Source: Flavobacterium sp. KACC 22763 (GTDB lineage Bacteria > Bacteroidota > Bacteroidia > Flavobacteriales > Flavobacteriaceae). From it: DNA of 64,000 nt. A program made the position numbers and the translations under genes. The stretch lies in the NCBI RefSeq assembly GCF_028736155.1, contig NZ_CP117879.1, positions 4,340,001-4,404,000 of the forward strand, written 5' to 3'. Of the stretch, positions 8,455 to 17,880 are shown in pieces (within the stretch, counting starts at the first letter, position 1; every line of letters begins with the position of its first letter). Below the pieces are notes generated by a model. That model worked only from the letters and a program-made list of their open reading frames with translations, did no database searches and was not told the origin of the DNA.

Positions 8455-9972
8455 TTATTCAGATGCTTTTTTGATTTTTTCTAGCAGATATTCTTTTCCT
8501 ACAATTTCAGAACAGGTTATAACCGCTCCGACCGTAACTCCCAAGACACCATGCATGTTGATACTTTGGCCTGTAAGATAAAGATTTTCTATCTTAGTTT
8601 TAGTAGGAATCATAGTTTTCATCGGATTATTTGAATCTTTAACATATCCGTACATATTTCCGCCGTCTCCACCTATATAATCACGGTACGAAAGGGGCGT
8701 GGAAGTATGAACCGATTTGATGCAATCTTTTATCCCAGGAAATTTTTTCTCTATTTCTTCTAAAAATTTGGATGCCTTTTTCGCTTTGAATTCGTCATAA
8801 CTTTCTCCTCGGTCATTTTCTTCAAAAGTGGTATTAAAAGTATTTTCCCAAGTTTTAACATCATCGTATTTCATATAAGTCAAAAACGTCATTCCATCTG
8901 CCCATTCTTCATCTTTTTTTGAGGGACTCATAGAAGCCATAAAAGTTTTTGGCCATGAATTTTCGTCGTATTCATGAGCTGTCCAGACATCATCGGCACT
9001 TTTAAAATGATAATAATTGTGATTGATGTATTTGAAAGTTTTGGGTTTAAAAACGATATACAAACTGAAAGCAGAAAGCACGTTTTCTAGATCTTGAATT
9101 CTATTGAAAAACGGTTTCCTAAAGTTTTCCTGCCCTGCCATTTTCAAAGTCGTTTTAGGTTCAATGTTCGAAATAAAAAACGTTCCAGAAACTTCTGTTC
9201 CGTCTTTCATTTGTATAGAATTTACCTTTTGGTTTTCGACTTCAATTTTGGTGACTTCTTTATGTTTGAAAAACTCTCCACCATATTTTTTAAGCTGTTT
9301 CAGCAATTGTTTGGTAATCTGACTTCCGCCATTTACGCAACGCCATGAACTTTCGATATACGAATTGACTACAAGCGCATGGACGTAAAAAGGCGATTTA
9401 TCTGGAATTCCAGCGTATAGAAAATTGGAACCAGCCAAAACCGCTTTCAGTTTTTCATTTTCAGTAAAAGAATCGATGGTTTCTTTCGCGTTAAGCGTTA
9501 AAATTTCATCGTCATATTTTCCCTTAGATTCTAGATTGTAAAGCGGGAATGTTTTGCAAACGGCTTTTATTTTTTGACAGTATTGTTCTAGATTTTCTTT
9601 TTCTTCAGGAAAATATCGAGTTAGTTGTTTAATGAAATTTTCGAAACCTTGTGCATGCGGATATTCAGTTTTATCGTCATCAAAAGAAATAATATCAAAA
9701 CCATTTTCGTCCAATTTTTTCAGATTCAAATGATCCATTATTCCGATATATTTGAAATACTGGTGAAGATTTTGGCCTTCGCCTAAACCTCCGATATAAT
9801 GAATTCCGGTATCAAAAATGGTTTTATCTCTTACGAAAGTCTGAAGATTTCCGCCATATTGATTGTTTTTTTCGAGTACACAAACGCTGTAGCCTTCTTT
9901 TGCCAGAATAACAGCAGAAACCAATCCGCCTAAACCGCTGCCAATTATAACTACATCGTACTGTTTTTTCAT
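8455..9972 (-). CDS. FAD-dependent phytoene desaturase/retinol saturase-like oxidoreductase
   Basis: A 505-residue flavoprotein. The N-terminus has the dinucleotide-binding motif VVIIGSGLGGLVSA and the acidic strand end VLEKNNQYGG, and the C-terminus has the second flavin motif NLYLTGQSINMHGVLG. These are marks of the CrtI / retinol saturase / all-trans amine-oxidase-like group, which act on polyene chains. In this locus it could introduce or reduce double bonds of the aryl polyene, but the reaction is not known from sequence. Stop and start codons overlap (TAATG) with the large MMPL fusion gene upstream, indicating one transcript. Confidence 0.85.
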   Translation of the reverse strand: MKKQYDVVIIGSGLGGLVSAVILAKEGYSVCVLEKNNQYGGNLQTFVRDKTIFDTGIHYIGGLGEGQNLHQYFKYIGIMDHLNLKKLDENGFDIISFDDDKTEYPHAQGFENFIKQLTRYFPEEKENLEQYCQKIKAVCKTFPLYNLESKGKYDDEILTLNAKETIDSFTENEKLKAVLAGSNFLYAGIPDKSPFYVHALVVNSYIESSWRCVNGGSQITKQLLKQLKKYGGEFFKHKEVTKIEVENQKVNSIQMKDGTEVSGTFFISNIEPKTTLKMAGQENFRKPFFNRIQDLENVLSAFSLYIVFKPKTFKYINHNYYHFKSADDVWTAHEYDENSWPKTFMASMSPSKKDEEWADGMTFLTYMKYDDVKTWENTFNTTFEENDRGESYDEFKAKKASKFLEEIEKKFPGIKDCIKSVHTSTPLSYRDYIGGDGGNMYGYVKDSNNPMKTMIPTKTKIENLYLTGQSINMHGVLGVTVGAVITCSEIVGKEYLLEKIKKASE

Positions 9973-12900
9973 TATTTTTTCTTTAAAACTAGTAAAGCAT
10001 TTTCTTCAGAAACAATTTCAAAATTCTCAAACTGACTTTTTAAACGAGAACAATTCACTAAAATTATAGAAGCAACATTCGAGACTTCTTTCTCAATTTC
10101 ATTCTGATAACTTTCGTCAGAAATTAGAAGTACATCATAATGATTTTCAAGTGCCGATTCCAATTGATTTAAATAAACTATTTTTCTTTTTGAAACAATG
10201 TAATTGGTTTTAGCTACCAACAATTTTTCTTCGTCATTTATAAAAGAAACTATTTTTCGCTGTGGTTCCTGCAACGCCAATAAAACATCCAACTGTCCGT
10301 AATCATTTCCTAAATGAAGGATTTTTGCTTTAAGCTGAATGTGTTTGTTTAAGCTGTAATACGTTTCCAGATTTTGTTTTAAATCTTTTTTCACGCTATT
10401 TCCAACTTCGATTTCTTTATAATCGTAACTGTTAATCAGCATTGTTTTGAAATAATCTGGTCCTTCAAGTTCGTGTCTTATTTTACGATATTCTGCTTTA
10501 AAGAACGAACTAATCTGTTTGGTTCTTTCGGCATAATTATTTCCAAACGAAAGATAGTCTGGAGCAATTCTTTCTAAAATTGTAACTGTAAGTTTTCCGT
10601 GATGAATGACAAAATCGCCTTTTGGAATCAATTCTGAAGCACCATGAATAACCACAGGAATAATATCGATTTTAAATTCTTCAGCAAGGAAGAAAGCACC
10701 TTTATGGAATCTCTTTATAACATTGTTTTCTGATCTAGTTCCTTCTGGAAAAACCATTAAAGAATAACCTTGTTCTACTTTTTTGCGTAAATGTTCAACT
10801 CCGCCTTCAAGACCTTCAGAAACAGGATAAAATCCCGCTTTTCTCACAACACCGCCAAAAATAGGAGAGTTGTAAACCCAGTCACTCACCAAGAAAATGA
10901 TTTTCGGACTTAGCATTCCGATTGCTAAAATGTCCAGAAAAGAAGAATGATTGGCAATAATTACAGCTGGTTTATCAAAAGTTTCATTGAATTTATTAAC
11001 GACTTTTTTGCGAATAAAAGGATTTGAATACAATACCGATTTCATGAATTTTGAAACCACATATCGGAAAGCTTTCATTTTTGATTTTTTACTAAAAGGC
11101 AAAATCGGCATAATAGTAAAACTGAAAATCGACATTACGATTCCGCCCAAACCATAATAGGCAAACGAAATGACGCCATGAACAAAAGTTCGCAATTGAA
11201 AAGGCGGATTTCCTTTTTTCGGACGATTTGATAAAAACAGTTTGAATAAAATCGGATAGAAAATAAACGTAATAATCAACGCTGCAAAAACCCCAATTAA
11301 TGAAACCAATGAAATAGATGTAAGCGCAGGATGTTTGGCAAAAATCATTGCGCCGATTCCTAAGATTGTCGTGATAACTGCCAGAATAATTGAGGTTCTA
11401 TAAATGGCAATTTCGTTAACGCCATTTGTATATTCTTTTTGCAAGGCACTGGTCATGAAAATACTAAAATCGACTCCGTGACCAAAAATCAACGTGCAGA
11501 CAATCATGCTGAAAATATTCATCTGAATGCCAAAAATGCCCATAATTCCAGCTGTTACAATTCCCGTCAACGCAATCGGAATACAACTTATGATTACCAA
11601 TTCGATTCTTCGGAAAAAGAAAAATAGAATTAAAATTACAGCAACAAATGAATAATTTACAAGCGAATTAAAATCGGTTTTTAAAGTGCTGAAAAACGTT
11701 TCGTTCATCTGCTGACGGTCAATTGCAATTACGTTTTCTTTTGCAGAAGCCGATTTTACAAAAACATCTCGTTGTTCTGGCGATACTTTTACTAAAGTTG
11801 AAACTGTGTAAAAACCATTTTTCTCTGTGATGAATTCTTGTAATTGAAGCGCTTTGATTTTTAAAAACTCATTTGACGAAACAGGCTTAAAGTCAAAATC
11901 TAAATGATCAAAAAACAGATTGTATGTTGTGGGTTTAAAGCCAAGCTTAGAGCCTTCAACAATTAATTCTGATTTTATGAATTCTTTTTTTTGTGAAGTC
12001 CAGAATGAATTCCATTTTTTAATTTTTTCAATTTGAGCTTGTTGCGAAAGGACAATGCCTCCAACGGAGCTGAAATTTAAAATTTTATCCTGATTTTTTG
12101 CTGCAGATAAATCATCAAAAAGTTTACTGTTATGCTGTAAAGCTTCTTCCATGGTTTTTCCGTAAGAAGCGACATAAATCGTTTTGGAAGTTAAACTCGT
12201 GCTTTCTTCCAATTGTTTTTCGGCAGCTTTAATTTCTTTCGGAATAAAATTCAGCTGAGATAAATCATTATTAAAACCAACATCATTATAAGTAAAACAG
12301 CAGACAATGGTGATGATAACACAAAGTCCGATTAAGATTTTATTATTGTGAAAAGAAAAATGAGCCATTTTATCGATCACATTCTTTTTGTGTTCCGCCG
12401 GATTTTCTGTTGGTTTGTATAAATGCGGAACAATCAAAAGAGAGAAAACTCCCGTTGCCATAACGATAACAGCGGCAAAAATTCCGAGATCATTTAAGGC
12501 ATCCGATTTCACAAAAAGCAGACATAAAAAAGCAACAGCGGTTGTAGAACTGCTCATGATGACAGGCATCGTAATGTCTTTGTACAATGTTTTTACATCG
12601 CTATTATGTTTGTAATGTGTGAGAATGTGAATAGAATAATCAATCGTAATACCCAATAAAATAGAACCAATTCCTAACGAAATTGCCGAAATCTGTTCTC
12701 TCACAAAATATAAAAACGCAACAGCAAATAAACCTCCGAATAATGTTGGCAAAAATATAATAAGCGGAATTAAGACTTTTCGATAAAATAAAATCAGAAT
12801 CAGCATTAAAGTAAACATCGCAATTGATGTCGTCAAAATAATATCTCCTTTAATCTGATTGGCATTGGCAACTGCAATTAAAGCAGAACCAAAATAACTG

Positions 12901-13646
12901 ATTGACGTTTTTCCTTTAAATTGTGTATTTAGATTTTCCTGAATTGATTTCAGTTTTTCGGCAAAAATGGTATTCTTTTCTGTTTCGCTTGACGGAATAT
13001 TTGAAGTAATAAAAAGCAGTAATTTCTTTTTATCCTTCGTCATTACAAAACCATTTTCGAGCGTAAAATCGTCTCCAATATTTAATTGTTGTAATTTTTT
13101 TAAAGCGATAAAAGAAATCCCAAACGGATCTTGCAGAATAAAATCTTTGGTTATAAATCCAGACGGAGAAATAATCGATTTGTAATTTCCTTGAACGGTT
13201 GCTGCAATACTGTCTTTCTGAAGCTTCTTTTCGATAGTAGCATAATCGTTATCATCTAGAAAAAGTGGCAGATTATTGTAAACAAAATCGATAGTTTCTT
13301 GAATGTTTTCTTCGTCTATTTTTCCTTGAATTCCGGTTATGTACGGTTTGCAGGATTTAGAAACGCTGTCTGAAAAAGCAGTTGCCATTTCTTTTAAATC
13401 CTCGGCAGAACCATTTTTATCCAAACTGAAAATTACGGTAGTTTTATCGGCAAAATTTAATTGTTTTAAAACTTTGGCAGTAACATCGGTTTTATCGTTT
13501 GTTGGAATAAGTTTGGTGATATCTTCTTCAAACTTTAATCTTGAAGCGAAAAATCCAAAAACAAGAAGCATCAAAATAGCCAATAGAACCGAAAGAGATT
13601 TTCTTCGGTTTACAAATAAATGAATGGCGTAGAAGTATTGATGCAT
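9972..13646 (-). CDS. MMPL/RND-type exporter fused to PlsC acyltransferase and a methyltransferase-like tail
   Basis: 1224 residues in three parts. Residues 1 to about 800 form an RND/MMPL transporter with two repeats, each of one helix, a large external loop and five helices; GIGSILLGITIDYSIHILTHY and LIFGHGVDFSIFM are the paired helix-4 motifs. Around 880-1060 is a PlsC-type acyltransferase with NHSSFLD (about 898) and FPEGTR (about 964), both complete. The last 120 residues resemble the start of a SAM methyltransferase (ILHLGNDYGQLD) but lack a normal G-x-G-x-G loop. MMPL proteins of aryl-polyene loci are thought to export the lipid. The fusion joins export and acyl transfer in one protein. 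A 277-nt space with a nested repeat separates it from the next upstream gene. Confidence 0.85.
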   Translation of the reverse strand: MHQYFYAIHLFVNRRKSLSVLLAILMLLVFGFFASRLKFEEDITKLIPTNDKTDVTAKVLKQLNFADKTTVIFSLDKNGSAEDLKEMATAFSDSVSKSCKPYITGIQGKIDEENIQETIDFVYNNLPLFLDDNDYATIEKKLQKDSIAATVQGNYKSIISPSGFITKDFILQDPFGISFIALKKLQQLNIGDDFTLENGFVMTKDKKKLLLFITSNIPSSETEKNTIFAEKLKSIQENLNTQFKGKTSISYFGSALIAVANANQIKGDIILTTSIAMFTLMLILILFYRKVLIPLIIFLPTLFGGLFAVAFLYFVREQISAISLGIGSILLGITIDYSIHILTHYKHNSDVKTLYKDITMPVIMSSSTTAVAFLCLLFVKSDALNDLGIFAAVIVMATGVFSLLIVPHLYKPTENPAEHKKNVIDKMAHFSFHNNKILIGLCVIITIVCCFTYNDVGFNNDLSQLNFIPKEIKAAEKQLEESTSLTSKTIYVASYGKTMEEALQHNSKLFDDLSAAKNQDKILNFSSVGGIVLSQQAQIEKIKKWNSFWTSQKKEFIKSELIVEGSKLGFKPTTYNLFFDHLDFDFKPVSSNEFLKIKALQLQEFITEKNGFYTVSTLVKVSPEQRDVFVKSASAKENVIAIDRQQMNETFFSTLKTDFNSLVNYSFVAVILILFFFFRRIELVIISCIPIALTGIVTAGIMGIFGIQMNIFSMIVCTLIFGHGVDFSIFMTSALQKEYTNGVNEIAIYRTSIILAVITTILGIGAMIFAKHPALTSISLVSLIGVFAALIITFIFYPILFKLFLSNRPKKGNPPFQLRTFVHGVISFAYYGLGGIVMSIFSFTIMPILPFSKKSKMKAFRYVVSKFMKSVLYSNPFIRKKVVNKFNETFDKPAVIIANHSSFLDILAIGMLSPKIIFLVSDWVYNSPIFGGVVRKAGFYPVSEGLEGGVEHLRKKVEQGYSLMVFPEGTRSENNVIKRFHKGAFFLAEEFKIDIIPVVIHGASELIPKGDFVIHHGKLTVTILERIAPDYLSFGNNYAERTKQISSFFKAEYRKIRHELEGPDYFKTMLINSYDYKEIEVGNSVKKDLKQNLETYYSLNKHIQLKAKILHLGNDYGQLDVLLALQEPQRKIVSFINDEEKLLVAKTNYIVSKRKIVYLNQLESALENHYDVLLISDESYQNEIEKEVSNVASIILVNCSRLKSQFENFEIVSEENALLVLKKK

Positions 13647-13664
13647 GGTTATTTTTATTTTTTT

Positions 13665-13918
13665 TTGCCACAGATTAAAAGGATTAAAAAGATTCTAATC
13701 TGTGTTGGTTTGCCACGAATTTCACGAATTTTCACGAATTCTTAATTTGAAAAAGGGCATAAATTTGTTTTGTTTTTTGCTGCCGATTGAAAGGGTTAGA
13801 TAGATTTTAACTCTGTTTTTTATCAGAAGTTTTAAATATCACCACGATTAAATTTGTGTAAATTCGTGAAATTCGTGGCGAAAAAAAATCATTTTAATCC
13901 TTTTAATCTGTGGCAAAC
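13665..13918. repeat. nested double inverted repeat (CCACAGATTAAAAGG and CCACGAATT families)
   Basis: The outer arms TGCCACAGATTAAAAGGATT and its complement (13666-13689 and 13891-13916) enclose inner arms GCCACGAATTTCACGAATT (from about 13712) and complement (to about 13879). Two repeat families are stacked like brackets in the 277-nt space between two codirectional genes. Confidence 0.8.
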
Positions 13919-13923
13919 TTAAT

Positions 13924-15099
13924 TTAATTTTCGATTTGTTTTTTAGAACTAAAAGCCGTTAAAAGCAGATAACTGATAAAGCCAACTGATAGCGCTGAAA
14001 CGGATGCTAAAATAAGACTTCCTACGATATATTGTGTAGCATTTTTTTGAATATCGTCGAGGGTAATTGAACTGTCTAAAACCAGTGGCGTGTCGCTGGA
14101 CACAAAAACACTCCCAACTTGAAGTGAAGCATAAACAATAAACGGAATAAAAGGCGGAAAACTTACGTTTGAAGTAAGGTAAGCAATGACTTTGTTGAGT
14201 CTAAACAAGGCAGCAAAGGTAAAAAGCAATATAGTCTGAAATCCCCAAAAAGGCGAAAGTCCGATAAAAATACCTAGAGCAATCGCAGCCGATTTTTTAA
14301 AATTAGAATCGTTGCTTTCTAAAATATCTTCTAAAAAGAATTTTTTAAAACCTTTTTTTTTTGCTCTTCTAAAAAAATCTCTCGGCTTTATATACAGCAA
14401 AGCGTTGGTCACCAAAACCGTATTTAAAATACTGATTCGGGTGAAATCTTGAAACGGACGAAAGTGTGAAACTCTCTCAGCGGGATCATACAAAACTTGA
14501 ATCGGAATATTTTTTACCACAACTCCTTTCCATGCAGCACGCACGATAACTTCGATTTCAAATTCAAATTTATTGGTGTAAAAACGTTTTGGAAGCAAAC
14601 GAAGCGGATACAATCTAAATCCAGATTGTGTGTCGTCTAGTTTAATTCCAGTTTCAAACTTAAACCAGAAATTAGAAAACTTGTTTCCAAAACTGCTTTT
14701 CTTTGGAACGTTTTCCTGAGTCATATTTCGGCTTCCAATCAAAAGAGCGTTTGGCTCATCTTGAATTGCTTCTAGGAAAACAGGAATATCAGCTGCAAAA
14801 TGCTGTCCGTCAGAATCGATTGTAACGGCGTATTCAAAATTCAATTCCAATGCTTTTCTAAATCCGTTTCTCAGCGCTCTTCCTTTTCCTAAATTTTTAG
14901 GATGTTGAATTTGAGTCAGCTGCGAATACGATTTTAAAATTTCGCTCGTAGAATCAGTTGAACCGTCATTGACAATAATGACATTTGTGGTGAAATCTAA
15001 AATAGAATCCAGTACTTTTTTCAGCGTTTTCTGATTATTGTACGTAGGCACAATAACGCAAAAGTTAGTCGAACTAAGTAATTCTTGTTGTGATTTCAT
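13924..15099 (-). CDS. family 2 glycosyltransferase fused to a DUF2062 membrane domain
   Basis: 391 residues. Residues 10-230 are a GT-A fold glycosyltransferase (family 2): CVIVPTYNNQ, VNDGSTDSTSEIL and TIDSDGQHF give the nucleotide-sugar site, and FRLYPLRLLP follows. The C-terminal 120 residues carry about three membrane helices like DUF2062. This fusion is common in flexirubin loci and in Bacteroidota; it may attach a polyprenyl- or lipid-linked group at the inner membrane. Flexirubins are not usually described as glycosylated, so its role in the pigment is open. It follows the next gene upstream by 16 nt. Confidence 0.82.
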   Translation of the reverse strand: MKSQQELLSSTNFCVIVPTYNNQKTLKKVLDSILDFTTNVIIVNDGSTDSTSEILKSYSQLTQIQHPKNLGKGRALRNGFRKALELNFEYAVTIDSDGQHFAADIPVFLEAIQDEPNALLIGSRNMTQENVPKKSSFGNKFSNFWFKFETGIKLDDTQSGFRLYPLRLLPKRFYTNKFEFEIEVIVRAAWKGVVVKNIPIQVLYDPAERVSHFRPFQDFTRISILNTVLVTNALLYIKPRDFFRRAKKKGFKKFFLEDILESNDSNFKKSAAIALGIFIGLSPFWGFQTILLFTFAALFRLNKVIAYLTSNVSFPPFIPFIVYASLQVGSVFVSSDTPLVLDSSITLDDIQKNATQYIVGSLILASVSALSVGFISYLLLTAFSSKKQIEN

Positions 15100-15115
15100 G
15101 AGGTGTTTTTTGAGC

Positions 15116-15601
15116 TTACTTCACGAATTGCTTCTCTTTTTCAGAGAAACTTTTAGATTGTAAAACAAAGTCTTTAAGATAATCTTTCAAAGCCGCACCT
15201 TGCGCTGCATAATACTTCGTTATGAATTTTTTATCTTCTTTAATGTTTTTCTTGTAGCCTGTAATAGCAGGAACATCTTCCTGAACACTCAGTCTGATCA
15301 TTCGCATTTCAATATTACTTGGATCACTTTTTATTGTTGCTTCAAGTAATTTTGCACCTTCTTTAAAACGATCCATTTTCTGGCTCAATTTTTTTTCAAA
15401 TTTAGAGTCCAATAAAATGGAAGCCGCTTTATAAGCCACTAAAATTTTATCATCATTATTTGAAACCCCAGAAAGTTTGGCTACAAACTCTTTGGCATTG
15501 CTTTCTGATTTTGCTACATCAGAATACATTTTTCGGATTGAAGCCAAATCTGGCGCTCCAGCAAAACTTACCCATAAAAGTAATGTCAGTAACAGTTTCA
15601 T
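15116..15601 (-). CDS. secreted helical protein of the flexirubin locus
   Basis: 161 residues with an N-terminal signal peptide (MKLLLTLLLWVSFAGA) and a Lys-rich helical body with TPR-like spacing (DRFKEGAKLLEATIKSDPSNIEMRM). No catalytic motif is seen. Probably periplasmic. It lies between the FabZ-like dehydratase (2 nt) and the glycosyltransferase (16 nt), so it is part of the operon. I know of similar uncharacterised proteins in aryl-polyene loci but assign no function. Confidence 0.65.
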   Translation of the reverse strand: MKLLLTLLLWVSFAGAPDLASIRKMYSDVAKSESNAKEFVAKLSGVSNNDDKILVAYKAASILLDSKFEKKLSQKMDRFKEGAKLLEATIKSDPSNIEMRMIRLSVQEDVPAITGYKKNIKEDKKFITKYYAAQGAALKDYLKDFVLQSKSFSEKEKQFVK

Positions 15602-15603
15602 AG

Positions 15604-15975
15604 TTATATTTTTTTGTACACATTACTCAGTTTAAGAGCAGTTGTGTCGTTAAAGTAAGTCGTGTTTTTCACTTTTACCAAACCGTCTTCAGTAGTTGTA
15701 ACATCCAATTCCAATCGTAATTCTGGAGTAACCTCCGGATTAATCAGCGCCATGAATTTTACATTTGCCAAAGACTGAATCATCAATGAACTTTTGGTAA
15801 TTGATTCTGTAAGTTCTTTGATAATCTGAATCATACAAACACCAGGCATAATAGGATTTCCAGGGAAATGCCCTTTAAAAACCTCATGTTTGGCATTGAC
15901 CAAAATTGTAATAGTATATTTTGAATCAGATATTTTTTCTTCTGACAGTATTTTATAAAAATCTTGTAAAATCAT
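15604..15975 (-). CDS. FabZ-like 3-hydroxyacyl-ACP dehydratase (hotdog fold)
   Basis: 123 residues, one hotdog domain. The active-site stretch FKGHFPGNPIMPG contains the catalytic His and the FPGxPxxPG signature of FabZ/FabA. It would dehydrate 3-hydroxyacyl-ACP to the trans-2-enoyl form during polyene elongation. Two further hotdog proteins of the locus (29362, 29834) share the fold but have changed active-site regions, so this is the copy that looks most like a standard enzyme. It is 2 nt from the gene downstream and 5 nt from the porin gene upstream. Confidence 0.85.
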   Translation of the reverse strand: MILQDFYKILSEEKISDSKYTITILVNAKHEVFKGHFPGNPIMPGVCMIQIIKELTESITKSSLMIQSLANVKFMALINPEVTPELRLELDVTTTEDGLVKVKNTTYFNDTTALKLSNVYKKI

Positions 15976-15980
15976 ATTTT

Positions 15981-16622
15981 TTATTTTCCAAATGTATAGG
16001 CAGCACCAAATTGAAACACTAAGTTGTTGCTGTCACTACTTTCATCATAATAATTAGTAAAAGCATTTGTAAATCCTTTTTTTACTCTTGCTTCAAATGC
16101 AATTCCATTTTTCAAGCTATATCCTAAGCCTGCAATAATTCCGAAGTCTATATCTTCACCTTTGTTAAAATTGTATTCTTTTTCTTTAGGCTCTGCTTTT
16201 ATGTTATCGGCAATTAAAATATCAGCAAAAGGTCCTGCTAGTGCATATAAATTTTCAGTAAAATTAAATTTATTTATAGTAATTCCTGAAATATATTGTA
16301 ATGAAGCATCTACAGTTCCGCTAACAGAAGTTGTTGTATAGGTGTTTGTTTGCGGATTGTAAATACTTGTTGTACCCATATCTGCTGTCCCTTTTCCTCC
16401 TTGTCTTGAATATGTTAATTCAGGTTGTAGCGTATAAACTCTTCCAAGTTTTAAAGCTCCAAAACCACCTATGTAAAAATCTGTTTTGTTGCCAAGATCG
16501 GTATTTGTTAGTTTAGAAATGTTAATTCCAGCATGAATACCAGGTTTAAATGTTACTTGAGCTTGTGTTGTTAAAAATGCAAAAAAAGTTAATGCGATTA
16601 TCGCTAAATTTTGTTTAGTCAT
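15981..16622 (-). CDS. outer-membrane beta-barrel protein, paralogue 1
   Basis: 213 residues with a cleavable signal peptide (IIALTFFAFLTTQAQ) and alternating aromatic strands ending in FQFGAAYTFGK, where the C-terminal strand pattern marks an outer-membrane barrel of the porin / OMP-b-brl family (eight strands expected). The ATG at 16622 is used; the longer reading upstream would have overlapped the preceding paralogue. It shares PGIHAGINISKLTN, LQPELTYSRQG and LTFEAR-like segments with the next two genes, so three tandem copies exist. A function is not known. Confidence 0.8.
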   Translation of the reverse strand: MTKQNLAIIALTFFAFLTTQAQVTFKPGIHAGINISKLTNTDLGNKTDFYIGGFGALKLGRVYTLQPELTYSRQGGKGTADMGTTSIYNPQTNTYTTTSVSGTVDASLQYISGITINKFNFTENLYALAGPFADILIADNIKAEPKEKEYNFNKGEDIDFGIIAGLGYSLKNGIAFEARVKKGFTNAFTNYYDESSDSNNLVFQFGAAYTFGK

Positions 16623-16635
16623 TATTTTATTTTCG

Positions 16636-17244
16636 TTATTTAAAAGAGTAGCTGATTCCCAACTGAAAATTAATATTCGTGTTATAATCTCCAAATAAAT
16701 AATAATTATTGGAGTCATTTTGATAATAATCACTGCTTAAAACATCCAGCAGACCTTTTTTGAATCGCGCTTCAAATGTTAAACCAGAAGGCAGGGCATA
16801 AGCAACTCCTAAAACCAGACCAAGATCATTTTGCGCTTTTCTAACAGCAAGATTATCATTCAATAAAATATCTAATGTTGGTCCCGCTTGAAATTGAATT
16901 CCTTGTGGCAGTGTAAACTTATTTATCATAGAAAGAGATAAATAGTTTATGTCAAGATCTAAATATTCTACTTTATTGGTCTGTGTATTTTCATCAAAAT
17001 AATTTCGCGCTACATTATTAGAACCTTGCCTGCTGTAATTAATCTCTGGCTGAAGGGCGTAAACTTTGGTTATTTTAATTTCTGTAAAACCACCAGCATA
17101 AAAATCGGTTTTGTAATCGGCGTGCATTTCAGAAATAGTTGAAAAACTAAATCCAGCTCTTAATCCAGGCTTTACGGTTACTTGGGCTTGTATATTTAAA
17201 ACCGAGAAAAAAACAGCAATAAAGAAGCATATTCTTTTATTCAT
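16636..17244 (-). CDS. outer-membrane beta-barrel protein, paralogue 2
   Basis: 202 residues, with signal peptide (FFIAVFFSVLNIQAQ) and a barrel ending in FQLGISYSFK. It is clearly related to both neighbours: VTVKPGLRAGFSFST, ALQPEINYSRQGS and SGLTFEARFKKGL are shared. It follows paralogue 3 by 2 nt and precedes paralogue 1 by 13 nt. It is part of a triplet produced by tandem duplication inside the pigment locus. It may be a general small porin-like protein rather than a pigment enzyme. Confidence 0.8.
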   Translation of the reverse strand: MNKRICFFIAVFFSVLNIQAQVTVKPGLRAGFSFSTISEMHADYKTDFYAGGFTEIKITKVYALQPEINYSRQGSNNVARNYFDENTQTNKVEYLDLDINYLSLSMINKFTLPQGIQFQAGPTLDILLNDNLAVRKAQNDLGLVLGVAYALPSGLTFEARFKKGLLDVLSSDYYQNDSNNYYLFGDYNTNINFQLGISYSFK

Positions 17245-17246
17245 TT

Positions 17247-17843
17247 TTATTTTGTTTTAAACGTATAACTAATTCCGATTTGGAAAACTTGATTTAAGAT
17301 TACATCATTATAGTAATATCCGTCATTGCCATAATCATATCCGTTATAACCATAAATATCAATTAATCCTTGTTTAAGTCGAGCTTCAAAAGTTAAACCA
17401 TTTGGCAAAGTATAACCAAGACCTCCAACAAATGCAATGTCAAAATCTTCTGGGTTAGTATTTATATAATTATCACTAACTTTTAAATCTAAAGAAGGGC
17501 CCGCCAATAGATGAAAACCTCCTCCACCAAAGTTAAATTTTGCAACCGCTCCCAGTGTTACATAATTTAACTCATACTTTTCAGTATAATAACGGCCGTT
17601 TTCAAAATATCTTCCTTCATCACCTTGTCTTGAATAATTTATCTCTGGCTGAACCGAGAAAAATTTATTGAATTTAATATTTACCAATCCACCAACATAA
17701 AAATCTGTTTTAGAACTATTGTCATCAATATTCGTTAATGTTGATACATTCAAACCACCTCTTAGCCCTGGACTAACTTTTACCTGCGCTTCTGCTTGGA
17801 TTCCGATTAATAAAACAAATGCAAGTACAACAAAATTTCTCAT
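17247..17843 (-). CDS. outer-membrane beta-barrel protein, paralogue 3
   Basis: 198 residues with signal peptide (VLAFVLLIGIQAEAQ) and an eight-strand-type barrel ending in FQIGISYTFKTK. It has KVSPGLRGGLNVSTLTN, SVQPEINYSRQGD and NGLTFEARLKQG in common with the other two. A Tyr/Gly/Asn-rich loop (GYNGYDYGNDGYYYND) is specific to this copy. It is the first gene of the triplet to be transcribed, 37 nt after the lipoprotein gene. Confidence 0.8.
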   Translation of the reverse strand: MRNFVVLAFVLLIGIQAEAQVKVSPGLRGGLNVSTLTNIDDNSSKTDFYVGGLVNIKFNKFFSVQPEINYSRQGDEGRYFENGRYYTEKYELNYVTLGAVAKFNFGGGGFHLLAGPSLDLKVSDNYINTNPEDFDIAFVGGLGYTLPNGLTFEARLKQGLIDIYGYNGYDYGNDGYYYNDVILNQVFQIGISYTFKTK

Positions 17844-17880
17844 TTCTAATTGATTTAAAGTTTAGGATTAGTTTAAGTTT

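Noticed and set aside
8141..8581. 146-codon plus-strand frame across the C45 and oxidoreductase genes
   Set aside because: It crosses the start of one real gene and the end of another, with no recognisable protein.
16623..16733. Longer start for the first barrel gene
   Set aside because: It overlaps the preceding paralogue and puts non-signal residues before a clear signal peptide.
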